A DNA stretch of 64,000 nt from Anaerolineae bacterium. Lineage in GTDB: Bacteria; Chloroflexota; Anaerolineae; Aggregatilineales; Phototrophicaceae. The position numbers and the translations under genes are program-made. This document shows positions 42,295-49,457 of the stretch, piece by piece. The stretch lies in contig JAJEAA010000014.1 in NCBI GenBank assembly GCA_022824365.1, positions 1 to 64,000 of the forward strand. Direction: 5' to 3'. Every line of letters begins with the position of its first letter. Position 1 is the first letter of the stretch. The notes beneath the pieces are model-generated. The model saw nothing but the letters and a program-made list of their open reading frames with translations. It was not told where the DNA came from and did not search any database.

Positions 42295-42301
42295 TTTCGG
42301 C

Positions 42302-43687
42302 TCACTCCGACCGCATCAATACCCGCCCGCCAATCATGTACCACACCAGCGCGCTCAACACCAATGCGATAACCAGCGCCACCAGCGGCGTGAAGAAGAG
42401 CGCAAAAAACAGCGTCAGGTAAATCCCCAGCGACAAAATCGTCACCGCCGCGCTCGCCTGCCAACGCTCTTGAATCCGGAAGATATCGGTGACGAAAGGC
42501 AAGCCAATGACGAAAAGAACAATCGACGCCGCGCCGATAAGCAGACCCGCCGGTACCGCCGTCTCCGCCCCGCCGAAACCATTCGGCGCCGACAAAATCG
42601 CCCCGCTTGTCACCACGCCAATCACCGCGAACATCATCAGCAGCATGTGCAAAATGCTGATCCGCTGGATCGAACTCCAAAAAGCCGCATCAAAGGCCGC
42701 CCCCGAAGCCGTCCGCATCTCGCTCACCCGCTGCGATATTCGCCGCTGCAAGGCATAAATCACCAGCGCCAGCACCGTCGCGAAGTAGGGTATCGATTGC
42801 GGCAACTGCGACGGAATCTCCAACGAGCCGATGCGGATGCCCAATGCGTCGAAGAAGCCGAAGACCAGCGACGCCACCATCGTGCCCGCCGGCGTCCCCC
42901 CGCCCAGCGAAGGCGTGACCAGGGCGATGAAGCCGCGGCCCGCCGTCATATCGCGCTGGAAAAGCTGCAAATAGCCCATGCCCATGTGGATGCCGCCCAG
43001 ACCGGCGAAGAAGCCGCTGATCAGCAGCGCGTAATAACGTATCCGCTTGACGTTAATGCCCACCGATGCCGCCGCTTCCGGATTCTCTCCCACGGCCCGC
43101 AGGTGCATGCCGAAGGGCATCCGATACAAAAAGAACGACACCACAAAAACGCCGATGAAGGCGATCCAGGTCATCACGCTCTGATTGTCAAATACATTAA
43201 AAAAGAAAGGTCCAATGAGCGGAATCTGATTGATGAATTCGGGCAGGCGTATAAATGGCATCTGCAAGCTCGCCAGCGTGCTCGTGTTGCCGCGGTCCCC
43301 CGTCAATTCGAACATGATCGCCACCGTCGCCGACGAGCCGAAAATGTTCAGCGCGATGCCGGAGAGGAAGAGATCGCCTTTTAAGTCCAAATGAAAGAGC
43401 GCCAAAATGAAGGACAGCAGCAGCGACACGCAGACGCCCAGCAGCAAGCCCAGCCAGGGACCCACTTGCACGCCGGTTTCGAAGCCGAACCAATCCTGAG
43501 CGTAAGCGCTGACCACCACGCCGGTGAACGCGGAAGACAGCATCATGCCTTCCAAACCAATGTTGAGCACACCGGCTTTTTCCGAGATCAAGGCGCCGAG
43601 CGAGGGCAGCAGGATCGGCGTCGTCACTCGCAGGATCGCCGCCAAAAAGACCGCGCTGAAGATGCCGTCAATGACATTCTCAAACAT
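42302..43687 (-). CDS. Nucleoside-type ABC permease (YufQ-like) with C-terminal extension
   Basis: This 461-residue protein, against about 300-320 usual for the family, is of the BPD_transp_2 group that partners BMP-type binding proteins. The N-terminal ILLPSLGALISEKAGVLNIGLEGMM and the loop GENPEAAASVGINVKRIRY are diagnostic. From about residue 315 an extra part has four predicted helices (ILHMLLMMFAVIGVV; AGLLIGAASIVLFVIGL; AAVTILSLGIYLTLFFALFF; LVALVIALVLSALVWYM). It overlaps the start of the partner permease gene by 8 bases. The extension's role is unknown. Confidence 0.85.
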   Translation of the reverse strand: MFENVIDGIFSAVFLAAILRVTTPILLPSLGALISEKAGVLNIGLEGMMLSSAFTGVVVSAYAQDWFGFETGVQVGPWLGLLLGVCVSLLLSFILALFHLDLKGDLFLSGIALNIFGSSATVAIMFELTGDRGNTSTLASLQMPFIRLPEFINQIPLIGPFFFNVFDNQSVMTWIAFIGVFVVSFFLYRMPFGMHLRAVGENPEAAASVGINVKRIRYYALLISGFFAGLGGIHMGMGYLQLFQRDMTAGRGFIALVTPSLGGGTPAGTMVASLVFGFFDALGIRIGSLEIPSQLPQSIPYFATVLALVIYALQRRISQRVSEMRTASGAAFDAAFWSSIQRISILHMLLMMFAVIGVVTSGAILSAPNGFGGAETAVPAGLLIGAASIVLFVIGLPFVTDIFRIQERWQASAAVTILSLGIYLTLFFALFFTPLVALVIALVLSALVWYMIGGRVLMRSE

Positions 43688-45425
43688 CAGCGCCCTCCAG
43701 TGATTCCACCGTGTGCCCGGTCTCGTCGATATCCGCCCGTTTCTGCCGCGCCTGGAAGAATGTCACCAGCGCCTCCGCCGTGATGAGCAAAATGATAATT
43801 GCCTGAATCATGCGCACCACTTCGAAGCTGACATTCGCGTCCCGCTCCATGAACTGCGCGCCCGCCCGCAAATAAGCGTAGAGCAGACCTGTAAATGGCA
43901 CGACCAGCACATTCAACCGCGCCAGCAAAGCCACCACCACCCCTTCAAAAGCCAGGGCAAACGAGATGTTGAGTATCAACTGCCGGTGAATGCCGTTCGC
44001 CAGGTGCATGCCCGCCAAACCAGCCACGATGCCGCCGATAGCCATTACCAGCATGATCGTCCGCTTCGAGTTGACCCCGCCATAATCGGCAAACCTCAAG
44101 TTCGAACCGATGATGCGAATCTCATAACCCAGCGGCGTTCGGCGTATCAGCAGCCAGGAGATGAAGACCACCACCGCCAGGATGAACACGGCGATCGTCA
44201 CCTGTGTGCTCTCCACGATGACCGGCAAGACGGCGTTGTCAGTGAATTTTGCCGACGCCACATAACCAGCGTCCGCCGGCTTGAGTTGGAAGTTCAGCAC
44301 CATCTCAAAAAAGCGTGTGGCGATGACGTTAAGCATCAGCGTCGAGACCAGCTCGTTCGCCCCCAGATAAGCCTTCAAAGCCCCCGGTATCAACCCGTAG
44401 ATAAACCCAGCCGTCGCCGACGCCAAAATGATGAAGGGAATAAGAATCACGCCGGGCACATGCGGCGAATTGAGCGCGATAATGCCGCTGACCAGCGCGC
44501 CGAAATACAACTGCCCCTCCGCGCCCAGGCTGAATTGCTGCGCCCGAAACACAATCGCGAAGGACATGCCCAGCAAGATCAACGTGATCGCATCCTGGAT
44601 CCAGACGCCCCAACGATTGACCCGCTCAATCGGGCCCAGCAGCAGCGCCTCGAATGCCAGTTGCGATTGGCTCATCGCCTCCGCCAGCACCGTACCCGTC
44701 TCGACTTCCTCCGGCCGCGTATAAAGCGTATACAGGCCATCAGCCGGCAGCGCGAAGCCTTCGATCACGGCATCCCGCACGCTGACCAAATCATCAAAAG
44801 TCTCCTCGACCTGCAATTCAGTCGCCGAGGACGCCGCCGCCAGCACCGCGCCCGTCTCATCGCGCAGCTCCACCAGCACATTCACATCCGACCGGCGGTT
44901 CTTGGCATAAGCCAGCAGCGATACCACATCGCCCTCGCGGCCGGCGAAGGTCCAGGCGACTTCGCTGACCGGCGCCACCACATTCGGCTTGTTGAACTCG
45001 CCGCCGCGCCGCTTGTTGTATTCCAGATCGACATCGTCATTCTCAACCGGCTCGGCCTCCGATACCACCTGCGCGCGGAACTCGCCGCGAGCGAAGCGAT
45101 CGGCCGAATCCAGATTGAAGATGAACGTCACCAGAAAGCCCAGCAGCAGCGCCACAATCACCGTCAGCAAAACGCGAATCGCCTGCCGCTTCAACTCCAC
45201 CACAAAAAGCAAGATGCAGCCGCCCACCAGCGCATTCACCAGCAGGATATTCTGCCAGGTCTCCGTGCCCGTCATCTTCTCCATCGAGCCGTCAAAGAGC
45301 GTATTGGTGACAAAAAGCGTCACCACAATCCCGGCGATTGCGCCTATGATCAGCAGCAAATGCTTGCGCAGGAACGAGACTTCGGCAATCCCCGCGCTAG
45401 GGCGAGATTTCTCCTTAGCTGTCAT
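43680..45425 (-). CDS. Nucleoside-type ABC permease (YufP-like) with inserted PPC-like domain
   Basis: This 581-residue protein is much longer than the ~350 usual for YufP-type permeases. The family core is at about 275-565 (FRAQQFSLGAEGQLYFGALV; IGSNLRFADYGGVNSKR). Three helices lie before residue 106. Between them and the core, about 154-238, a beta-rich segment resembles a bacterial pre-peptidase C-terminal (PPC) domain: DVVSLLAYAKNRRSDVNVLV, LRDETGAVLAAASS and GFALPADGLYTLYTRP. It should lie outside the membrane and may help dock the binding protein or ligand. It overlaps the ATPase gene by 4 bases. Confidence 0.82.
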   Translation of the reverse strand: MTAKEKSRPSAGIAEVSFLRKHLLLIIGAIAGIVVTLFVTNTLFDGSMEKMTGTETWQNILLVNALVGGCILLFVVELKRQAIRVLLTVIVALLLGFLVTFIFNLDSADRFARGEFRAQVVSEAEPVENDDVDLEYNKRRGGEFNKPNVVAPVSEVAWTFAGREGDVVSLLAYAKNRRSDVNVLVELRDETGAVLAAASSATELQVEETFDDLVSVRDAVIEGFALPADGLYTLYTRPEEVETGTVLAEAMSQSQLAFEALLLGPIERVNRWGVWIQDAITLILLGMSFAIVFRAQQFSLGAEGQLYFGALVSGIIALNSPHVPGVILIPFIILASATAGFIYGLIPGALKAYLGANELVSTLMLNVIATRFFEMVLNFQLKPADAGYVASAKFTDNAVLPVIVESTQVTIAVFILAVVVFISWLLIRRTPLGYEIRIIGSNLRFADYGGVNSKRTIMLVMAIGGIVAGLAGMHLANGIHRQLILNISFALAFEGVVVALLARLNVLVVPFTGLLYAYLRAGAQFMERDANVSFEVVRMIQAIIILLITAEALVTFFQARQKRADIDETGHTVESLEGADV

Positions 45426-46963
45426 GCCTGCCGCTCCATTTCTTCCGCCGGCTGCCGCTCCGCCCCCAGCATATAATAACCGATCCGCTCCTCGGTCAAA
45501 CTCTCGTCATTCGGGAAGATGCCCACGATCTCGCCCTCATACATCACCATAATGCGATCCGATAGCTTCATCACTTCCTGCAAATCCGCCGAGATCAACA
45601 AAATAGCCAAGCCATTCGACCGCTGATCCACCAATTCCTGATGAATAAATTCGATGGCGCCAATGTCGACGCCCCGCGTCGGCTGCGCCGCGATCAAGAG
45701 CTTCGGCGATGACGACAATTCCCGCGCCACCACCACCTTCTGCATATTGCCGCCGGATAGCGCGCTGACCGGGATGGCGCCATCCGGCGCGATGATATTG
45801 AACTCGCGGATCAGTTCCCGCCCGTTCTCCACAATCGCGTTGATATCCAGCAGGCCGCGCCGCGTGAAAGGCTCGCGATAATAACGGTCAATGATCAGGT
45901 TGTCGTCGATGGACGACCATACAGCCACCCCGTTGGTCAAGCGGTCCTCCGGGATATGCGCCACATTATGCTCCCGCACCGAGCGCGGACCCCGCCCCAA
46001 AATCTGCTCCTCGCTGATGTAAGCCTCGCCAGTCGTCGGCGGCCTCAAGCCGGTCAAAACCTCCGCCAGTTCCGTCTGCCCATTGCCCTCTACGCCCGCA
46101 ATGCCCAAAATCTCATGCTCATAGACATTAAAACTCACATGCTTCAATAGCTGATGCCCGCTGCTATCGGCATAGGTCAGGTCCTGCACGGACAGCACCG
46201 AATCGCCACGCCTCACCGCCGGCCGGTCCACCTGCATGAACACTTCCCGCCCCACCATCATGCGCGCCAATTCTCGCTCGTCCGTCTCGGCTGTATTCAC
46301 CGTGCCGATCTTGCGCGCGTCCCGCATCACCGTCACCCGGTCGCTTATCTCGATCACTTCCTTGAGCTTGTGCGTGATGAAAATGACCGTCTTGCCGCCA
46401 TCCACCAGGCTGCGGATCGCCGCGAACAAATCCTGCGTCTCGCTCGGCGTCAGCACCGCCGTCGGCTCATCCAGGATGAGAATCTCCGCCCCCCGATACA
46501 GCGCCTTGAGGATCTCCACCCGCTGCCGCATGCCCACCGGAATATCCGCGATCCTCGCCTCCGGGTTCACCGCCAAACCGTATTCTTTCGAGAGCGCCTC
46601 GGTATCCTCGGCCGCCTGCGCGAAGTCGATGCGGACGCCCTGCTTCGTCTCGCGGTTGAGGATGATGTTCTGCGCCACCGTGAAAGAATCCACCAGCATA
46701 AAATTCTGATGCACCATGCCGATGCCCAACTCAATGGCGTCTTGCGGATTGCCAATCTCCACCTCGTCGCCGCGGATGGCAACCCGGCCCGATGTCGGCT
46801 GCTCCAAACCATACAATATCTTCATCAAGGTGGACTTGCCGGCGCCGTTCTCGCCCACCAAGGCGTGAATCTCGCCCGGCTCCACCGAAAAGTCGATGTC
46901 GTCATTGGCGTGTACGCCGTTGGGATAAATCTTGTGAATGCTTTGGGTTTCGATTATTGGCAT
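45422..46963 (-). CDS. Nucleoside ABC transporter ATP-binding protein (YufO-like)
   Basis: This 513-residue protein has two fused ABC domains. The first has Walker [10 protein letters not shown] (about 37-45) and Walker [12 protein letters not shown]. The second has a degenerate P-loop [12 protein letters not shown], signature [10 protein letters not shown] and a Walker-B-like [12 protein letters not shown], in which the usual Asp-Glu is Ala-Gln. This fits the one-site-active design of the sugar/nucleoside class. No clear ribosome site precedes ATG 46963; instead a CTCTGTG repeat ends 7 bases upstream, so initiation may depend on other features. Confidence 0.9.
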   Translation of the reverse strand: MPIIETQSIHKIYPNGVHANDDIDFSVEPGEIHALVGENGAGKSTLMKILYGLEQPTSGRVAIRGDEVEIGNPQDAIELGIGMVHQNFMLVDSFTVAQNIILNRETKQGVRIDFAQAAEDTEALSKEYGLAVNPEARIADIPVGMRQRVEILKALYRGAEILILDEPTAVLTPSETQDLFAAIRSLVDGGKTVIFITHKLKEVIEISDRVTVMRDARKIGTVNTAETDERELARMMVGREVFMQVDRPAVRRGDSVLSVQDLTYADSSGHQLLKHVSFNVYEHEILGIAGVEGNGQTELAEVLTGLRPPTTGEAYISEEQILGRGPRSVREHNVAHIPEDRLTNGVAVWSSIDDNLIIDRYYREPFTRRGLLDINAIVENGRELIREFNIIAPDGAIPVSALSGGNMQKVVVARELSSSPKLLIAAQPTRGVDIGAIEFIHQELVDQRSNGLAILLISADLQEVMKLSDRIMVMYEGEIVGIFPNDESLTEERIGYYMLGAERQPAEEMERQA

Positions 46964-46969
46964 AATTTC

Positions 46970-46987
46970 TTCACCACAGAGAGCGCC
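46970..46987 (-). repeat. CTCTGTG repeat directly upstream of the ATPase gene
   Basis: The complement reads GGCGCTCTCTGTGGTGAA. It occupies the place where a ribosome-binding site would be expected and lies 26 bases from a GTAGGGGCGA hairpin. Confidence 0.65.
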
Positions 46988-47012
46988 ATTTCAACAACCT
47001 TATATGATGCTT

Positions 47013-47037
47013 GTAGGGGTGAGACTTGGCTCGCCCG
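47013..47037 (+). repeat. GTAGGGGCGA-type hairpin
   Basis: GTAGGGGTGAG and the arm CTCGCCCGT. With the copies at 47939 and 47998 it brackets the retropepsin/DUF5678-like gene pair. Confidence 0.65.
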
Positions 47038-47125
47038 TGTCTGTCCAACCTGCATGTATGATCTACTCGGTCATCATCAATTTCGCGGTAACACTCAGAC
47101 GAGCGACGACTTAGAGCTTGCGCAG

Positions 47126-47605
47126 CTAAAGACTGTATTTCTCATCGTCTTTTACAAAATTGAAGCTCTCAATAGAAGGAATCCGAAATGAAAATGTCGT
47201 CGCGCCCTCGCGGTTTGATACCGCGAAGTCGCCTCGATTGATAATGTCCATGCCGATTATCACATCAATATCTCTCACCTCGACCAAACCGACGCGAACA
47301 TCCGCGATTTGCACATTATTGTAGAGCAATAGATCAACGTGGTACGTCGGGACGCCACCAGCCTCGCCGCCAGCATGGCGCACATTTATGAACCCCTCCG
47401 TCGGCAAACCGAGCTCTTCAACGACACCCTTGGACACCATGCTCAATGTAGCCCCTGTGTCCCATATTGATCTAAATTGCCTGCTCGGCGGTCTGGCGGT
47501 CGCGTCGACATGCTTCGACGCAACCGAAACGAAACATGGAGTCACAAGCTGATGCAGTAAGCCGCTAGCTTCTACTGTAAAGCTGCGCCTCTTCACCACC
47601 ATCAA
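47126..47605 (-). CDS. Retropepsin-like aspartic protease domain protein
   Basis: This 159-residue single-domain protein has the aspartic protease motif IWDTGATLSMVS (D49-T50-G51-A52). VPTYHVDLLLYNNVQI follows as flap-side strands, and DVIIGMDIINRGDFAVSN is a family hallmark. Retropepsins act as homodimers. No signal peptide is visible. It overlaps the upstream small gene by 4 bases, forming a two-gene unit often seen in bacterial genomes. The substrate is unknown. The unit splits an ABC transporter operon. Confidence 0.78.
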   Translation of the reverse strand: MMVVKRRSFTVEASGLLHQLVTPCFVSVASKHVDATARPPSRQFRSIWDTGATLSMVSKGVVEELGLPTEGFINVRHAGGEAGGVPTYHVDLLLYNNVQIADVRVGLVEVRDIDVIIGMDIINRGDFAVSNREGATTFSFRIPSIESFNFVKDDEKYSL

Positions 47606-47850
47606 CGCGTTTCTACTTCAGGAGCGGGGAAAATACCAGTGAAGTACTCATAGTCACGGCCGATTTCCTGCATCAGTACCGTGCCGCGTTCGTGTTCGAC
47701 GTATACAGCATTGGCAGCCCCTCTGTAGTCATCGAAGATTCCCAGCACTTTCTGTCCCTTTATCGCTACATATTTCCCGTCATGATTCTTGGCCAACTCA
47801 GCCCGAATTTCGAGGTAATACTCGTATTCCTTCTCCAACGACTTGTTCAT
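47602..47850 (-). CDS. DUF5678-like small protein
   Basis: This 82-residue protein reads ELAKNHDGKYVAIKGQKVLG, then IFDDYRGAANAVYVEHERG. This is the pattern of small DUF5678-type proteins ('yaGKYVAi.dgeVig.fdt..eA'). It is encoded directly ahead of the retropepsin-like gene with a 4-base overlap, so they are likely functional partners. Such a protein could be the substrate, inhibitor or adaptor of the protease; nothing in the sequence decides this. Confidence 0.65.
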   Translation of the reverse strand: MNKSLEKEYEYYLEIRAELAKNHDGKYVAIKGQKVLGIFDDYRGAANAVYVEHERGTVLMQEIGRDYEYFTGIFPAPEVETR

Positions 47851-47938
47851 CAGAACATCCTCTGCGCTACCCTCACGCCTGTGACTTTAACACATATTCG
47901 ACATCCGATGCGCCCTTCCCCACACACAACGATAATAC

Positions 47939-47966
47939 GTAGGGGCGACTACGATGAGCCGCCCGC
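47939..47966 (+). repeat. GTAGGGGCGA-type hairpin
   Basis: GTAGGGGCGACTACGAT with the arm GAGCCGCCCGC. It is one of two tandem copies between the binding-protein stop and the DUF5678-like gene. Confidence 0.65.
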
Positions 47967-47997
47967 ACACGCTAGTTAAATCACACACGACTATGAT

Positions 47998-48024
47998 GTA
48001 GGGGCGACTTATCAGGTCGCCCGC
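47998..48024 (+). repeat. GTAGGGGCGA-type hairpin
   Basis: GTAGGGGCGACTTA with the arm CAGGTCGCCCGC. It lies 18 bases beyond the stop of the BMP-type gene and could also end its transcript. Confidence 0.7.
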
Positions 48025-48042
48025 AATCCCAATGCCAGCGGA

Positions 48043-49191
48043 CTACATATCGTCCATCATCAAGTCGTCGATGCTCATGCCCGCCGTCGACATATCGGCG
48101 CAAGCCGTGCCGACCGCCGCCATCATATCCTCGCTGGTGAAGACGGTCTGAACTTCAATGTCCCCATTGACCACAGCCGCTTCGGCCGCTTCCACCATCG
48201 CCTTGATGTCATCCGAGGTCGCCGCGTCGTAGAACTCGTTCTTGGCCAAACCAACGCCGCCTTCGGGGATGCCCAGGCTCTCGGACGAGCCGTAAGGCAA
48301 CTCGCCTTCAAGGTGCAGCGTCACCGCGCGGAAGATCGAGTTGTCCACATTCTTCATCATGCTGGTCAAAATCCGCTCGGCTTGATCCGGATCCGTCTCA
48401 GCCACGATGACCGCCTGGTCCGAGTCGACGCCGATGGCGAAGTGACCCTGTTCCTGCGCCGCTTCAAAGACGCCGACGCCCGTGCCGCCAGCGACCTGGA
48501 AGACGATATCCGCGCCCTGCTCATACATCGCCAGCGTGATCTCCTTGCCCCGCGCCGGATCATTCCAACTGCCGGCATACTGCACGATGCTCACCGTATC
48601 CGGGTTGACCAGGCAAGCGCCCTGCTCATAACCAACGATGAAATCATCGATGACCGGGATCTGCTGCCCGCCGACCGAGCCGATAATGGGGGCGTCGTTC
48701 GTCCCCTCCATCATGCTCGTGGTGACCGCCGCCGCGTAGACGCCCGCCAGGAAGCTGCCCTGGTTCTGCGCGTAGGTCATCGAATAGACGTTGGAGCAAG
48801 CATCCACGCAGACATCCGGATTGTCATAGGGCATCGGCGCGTCATAAAACATGAACAGCTTGTCCGGGTAGTTATGCGCGTTCGCCGCCAGGAAGTCGAT
48901 CATCTGGAAAGTGCCGGCGATCAGGATGTCATAAGAATCGGTGTCCGCCATCACATCCAGCAAACCCGGTTCCCAATTCGCCGGGTCAATGCCCAACTCC
49001 ACCGTGTCGATATCAATATCGTATTCATCGGCGATCGCGTCCATGCCCCGTTGCGCGCTATCGAAGAAAGACTTGTCGCCCAGGGTCCCGTTGATCACGG
49101 ATACCACCCTCAGCGCTTCGTCCTGCGCGACAGCGGTGAACGCCAGCAAAAACACCAGCATCACTGCGAGTACAAAACCTAATTTCTTCAT
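48043..49191 (-). CDS. BMP family nucleoside-binding protein
   Basis: This 382-residue extracytoplasmic binding protein of the BmpA/PnrA family binds purine nucleosides in characterised members. Residues 1-22 are a signal peptide (LGFVLAVMLVFLLAFTAVAQ) with no lipobox cysteine. LRVVSVINGTLGDKSFFDSA, YAQNQGSFLAGVYAAAV and GADIVFQVAGGTGVGVFEAA are diagnostic. An acidic-methionine tail (MSIDDLMMDDM) closes it. ATG 49191 has GGAGGA upstream; the longer frame crosses the promoter. It heads the salvage operon. Confidence 0.9.
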   Translation of the reverse strand: MKKLGFVLAVMLVFLLAFTAVAQDEALRVVSVINGTLGDKSFFDSAQRGMDAIADEYDIDIDTVELGIDPANWEPGLLDVMADTDSYDILIAGTFQMIDFLAANAHNYPDKLFMFYDAPMPYDNPDVCVDACSNVYSMTYAQNQGSFLAGVYAAAVTTSMMEGTNDAPIIGSVGGQQIPVIDDFIVGYEQGACLVNPDTVSIVQYAGSWNDPARGKEITLAMYEQGADIVFQVAGGTGVGVFEAAQEQGHFAIGVDSDQAVIVAETDPDQAERILTSMMKNVDNSIFRAVTLHLEGELPYGSSESLGIPEGGVGLAKNEFYDAATSDDIKAMVEAAEAAVVNGDIEVQTVFTSEDMMAAVGTACADMSTAGMSIDDLMMDDM

Positions 49192-49243
49192 TTGAATCCT
49201 CCGCTTAAAATTGAGTGAAATCAGAGTCGCTTCTGATTGCGAT

Positions 49244-49272
49244 AGTATACCCGCGCCGCCCCGTTTCGGCAA
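49244..49272 (-). promoter_or_regulatory. Promoter of the nucleoside salvage operon
   Basis: On the minus strand -35 TTGCCG (complement of 49267-49272), a 17-base spacer and -10 TATACT (complement of 49244-49249) predict a start near 49237. That is about 46 bases before the BMP-type gene. Confidence 0.6.
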
Positions 49273-49355
49273 AACTTGCCTAAGCACCGATTAGGGGTGA
49301 TATTGTATGTTCTCCGAACCCGGCGCCATGGCCCCTTCAATCACATCGAAATTAT

Positions 49356-49382
49356 GTAGGGGCGACCTGCCAAGTCCCTCGC
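49356..49382 (+). repeat. GTAGGGGCGA-type hairpin
   Basis: GTAGGGGCGACCTG with the arm AAGTCCCTCGC, one of two oppositely oriented copies in the 262-base gap between the BMP-type gene and the glycosyltransferase-like gene. Confidence 0.6.
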
Positions 49383-49403
49383 AGCCTAGCAACTTGTCAC
49401 TAA

Positions 49404-49457
49404 CGGGCGATTCACAGAATCGCCCCTACATACATTTTGCTGTGCCTCTGTGGTTAA
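49404..49457 (-). repeat. Composite repeat: GTAGGGGCGA hairpin plus CTCTGTG unit
   Basis: The complement of 49404-49429 has arms GTAGGGGCGATTC and GAATCGCCCG around a TGT loop. CTGTGCCTCTGTGGTTAA follows at 49440-49457 on the plus strand. It overlaps the stop codon (49454-49456) of the membrane protein gene, so the repeat supplies the end of that gene. Confidence 0.7.

Noticed and set aside
42200..43384. 394-codon plus-strand frame with many Arg/His/Gln residues
   Set aside because: Opposes the permease gene; composition is that of an antisense reading of membrane helices.
43713..45476. 587-codon plus-strand frame opposite the YufP-like permease
   Set aside because: Arg/His/Gln-rich translation without motifs, exactly antisense to a well-supported gene; typical of GC-rich shadow frames.
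47013..49429. CRISPR-like array from the repeated GTAGGGGCGA units
   Set aside because: Copies are irregularly spaced, in both orientations, imperfect, and separated by genes; no cas genes are present.
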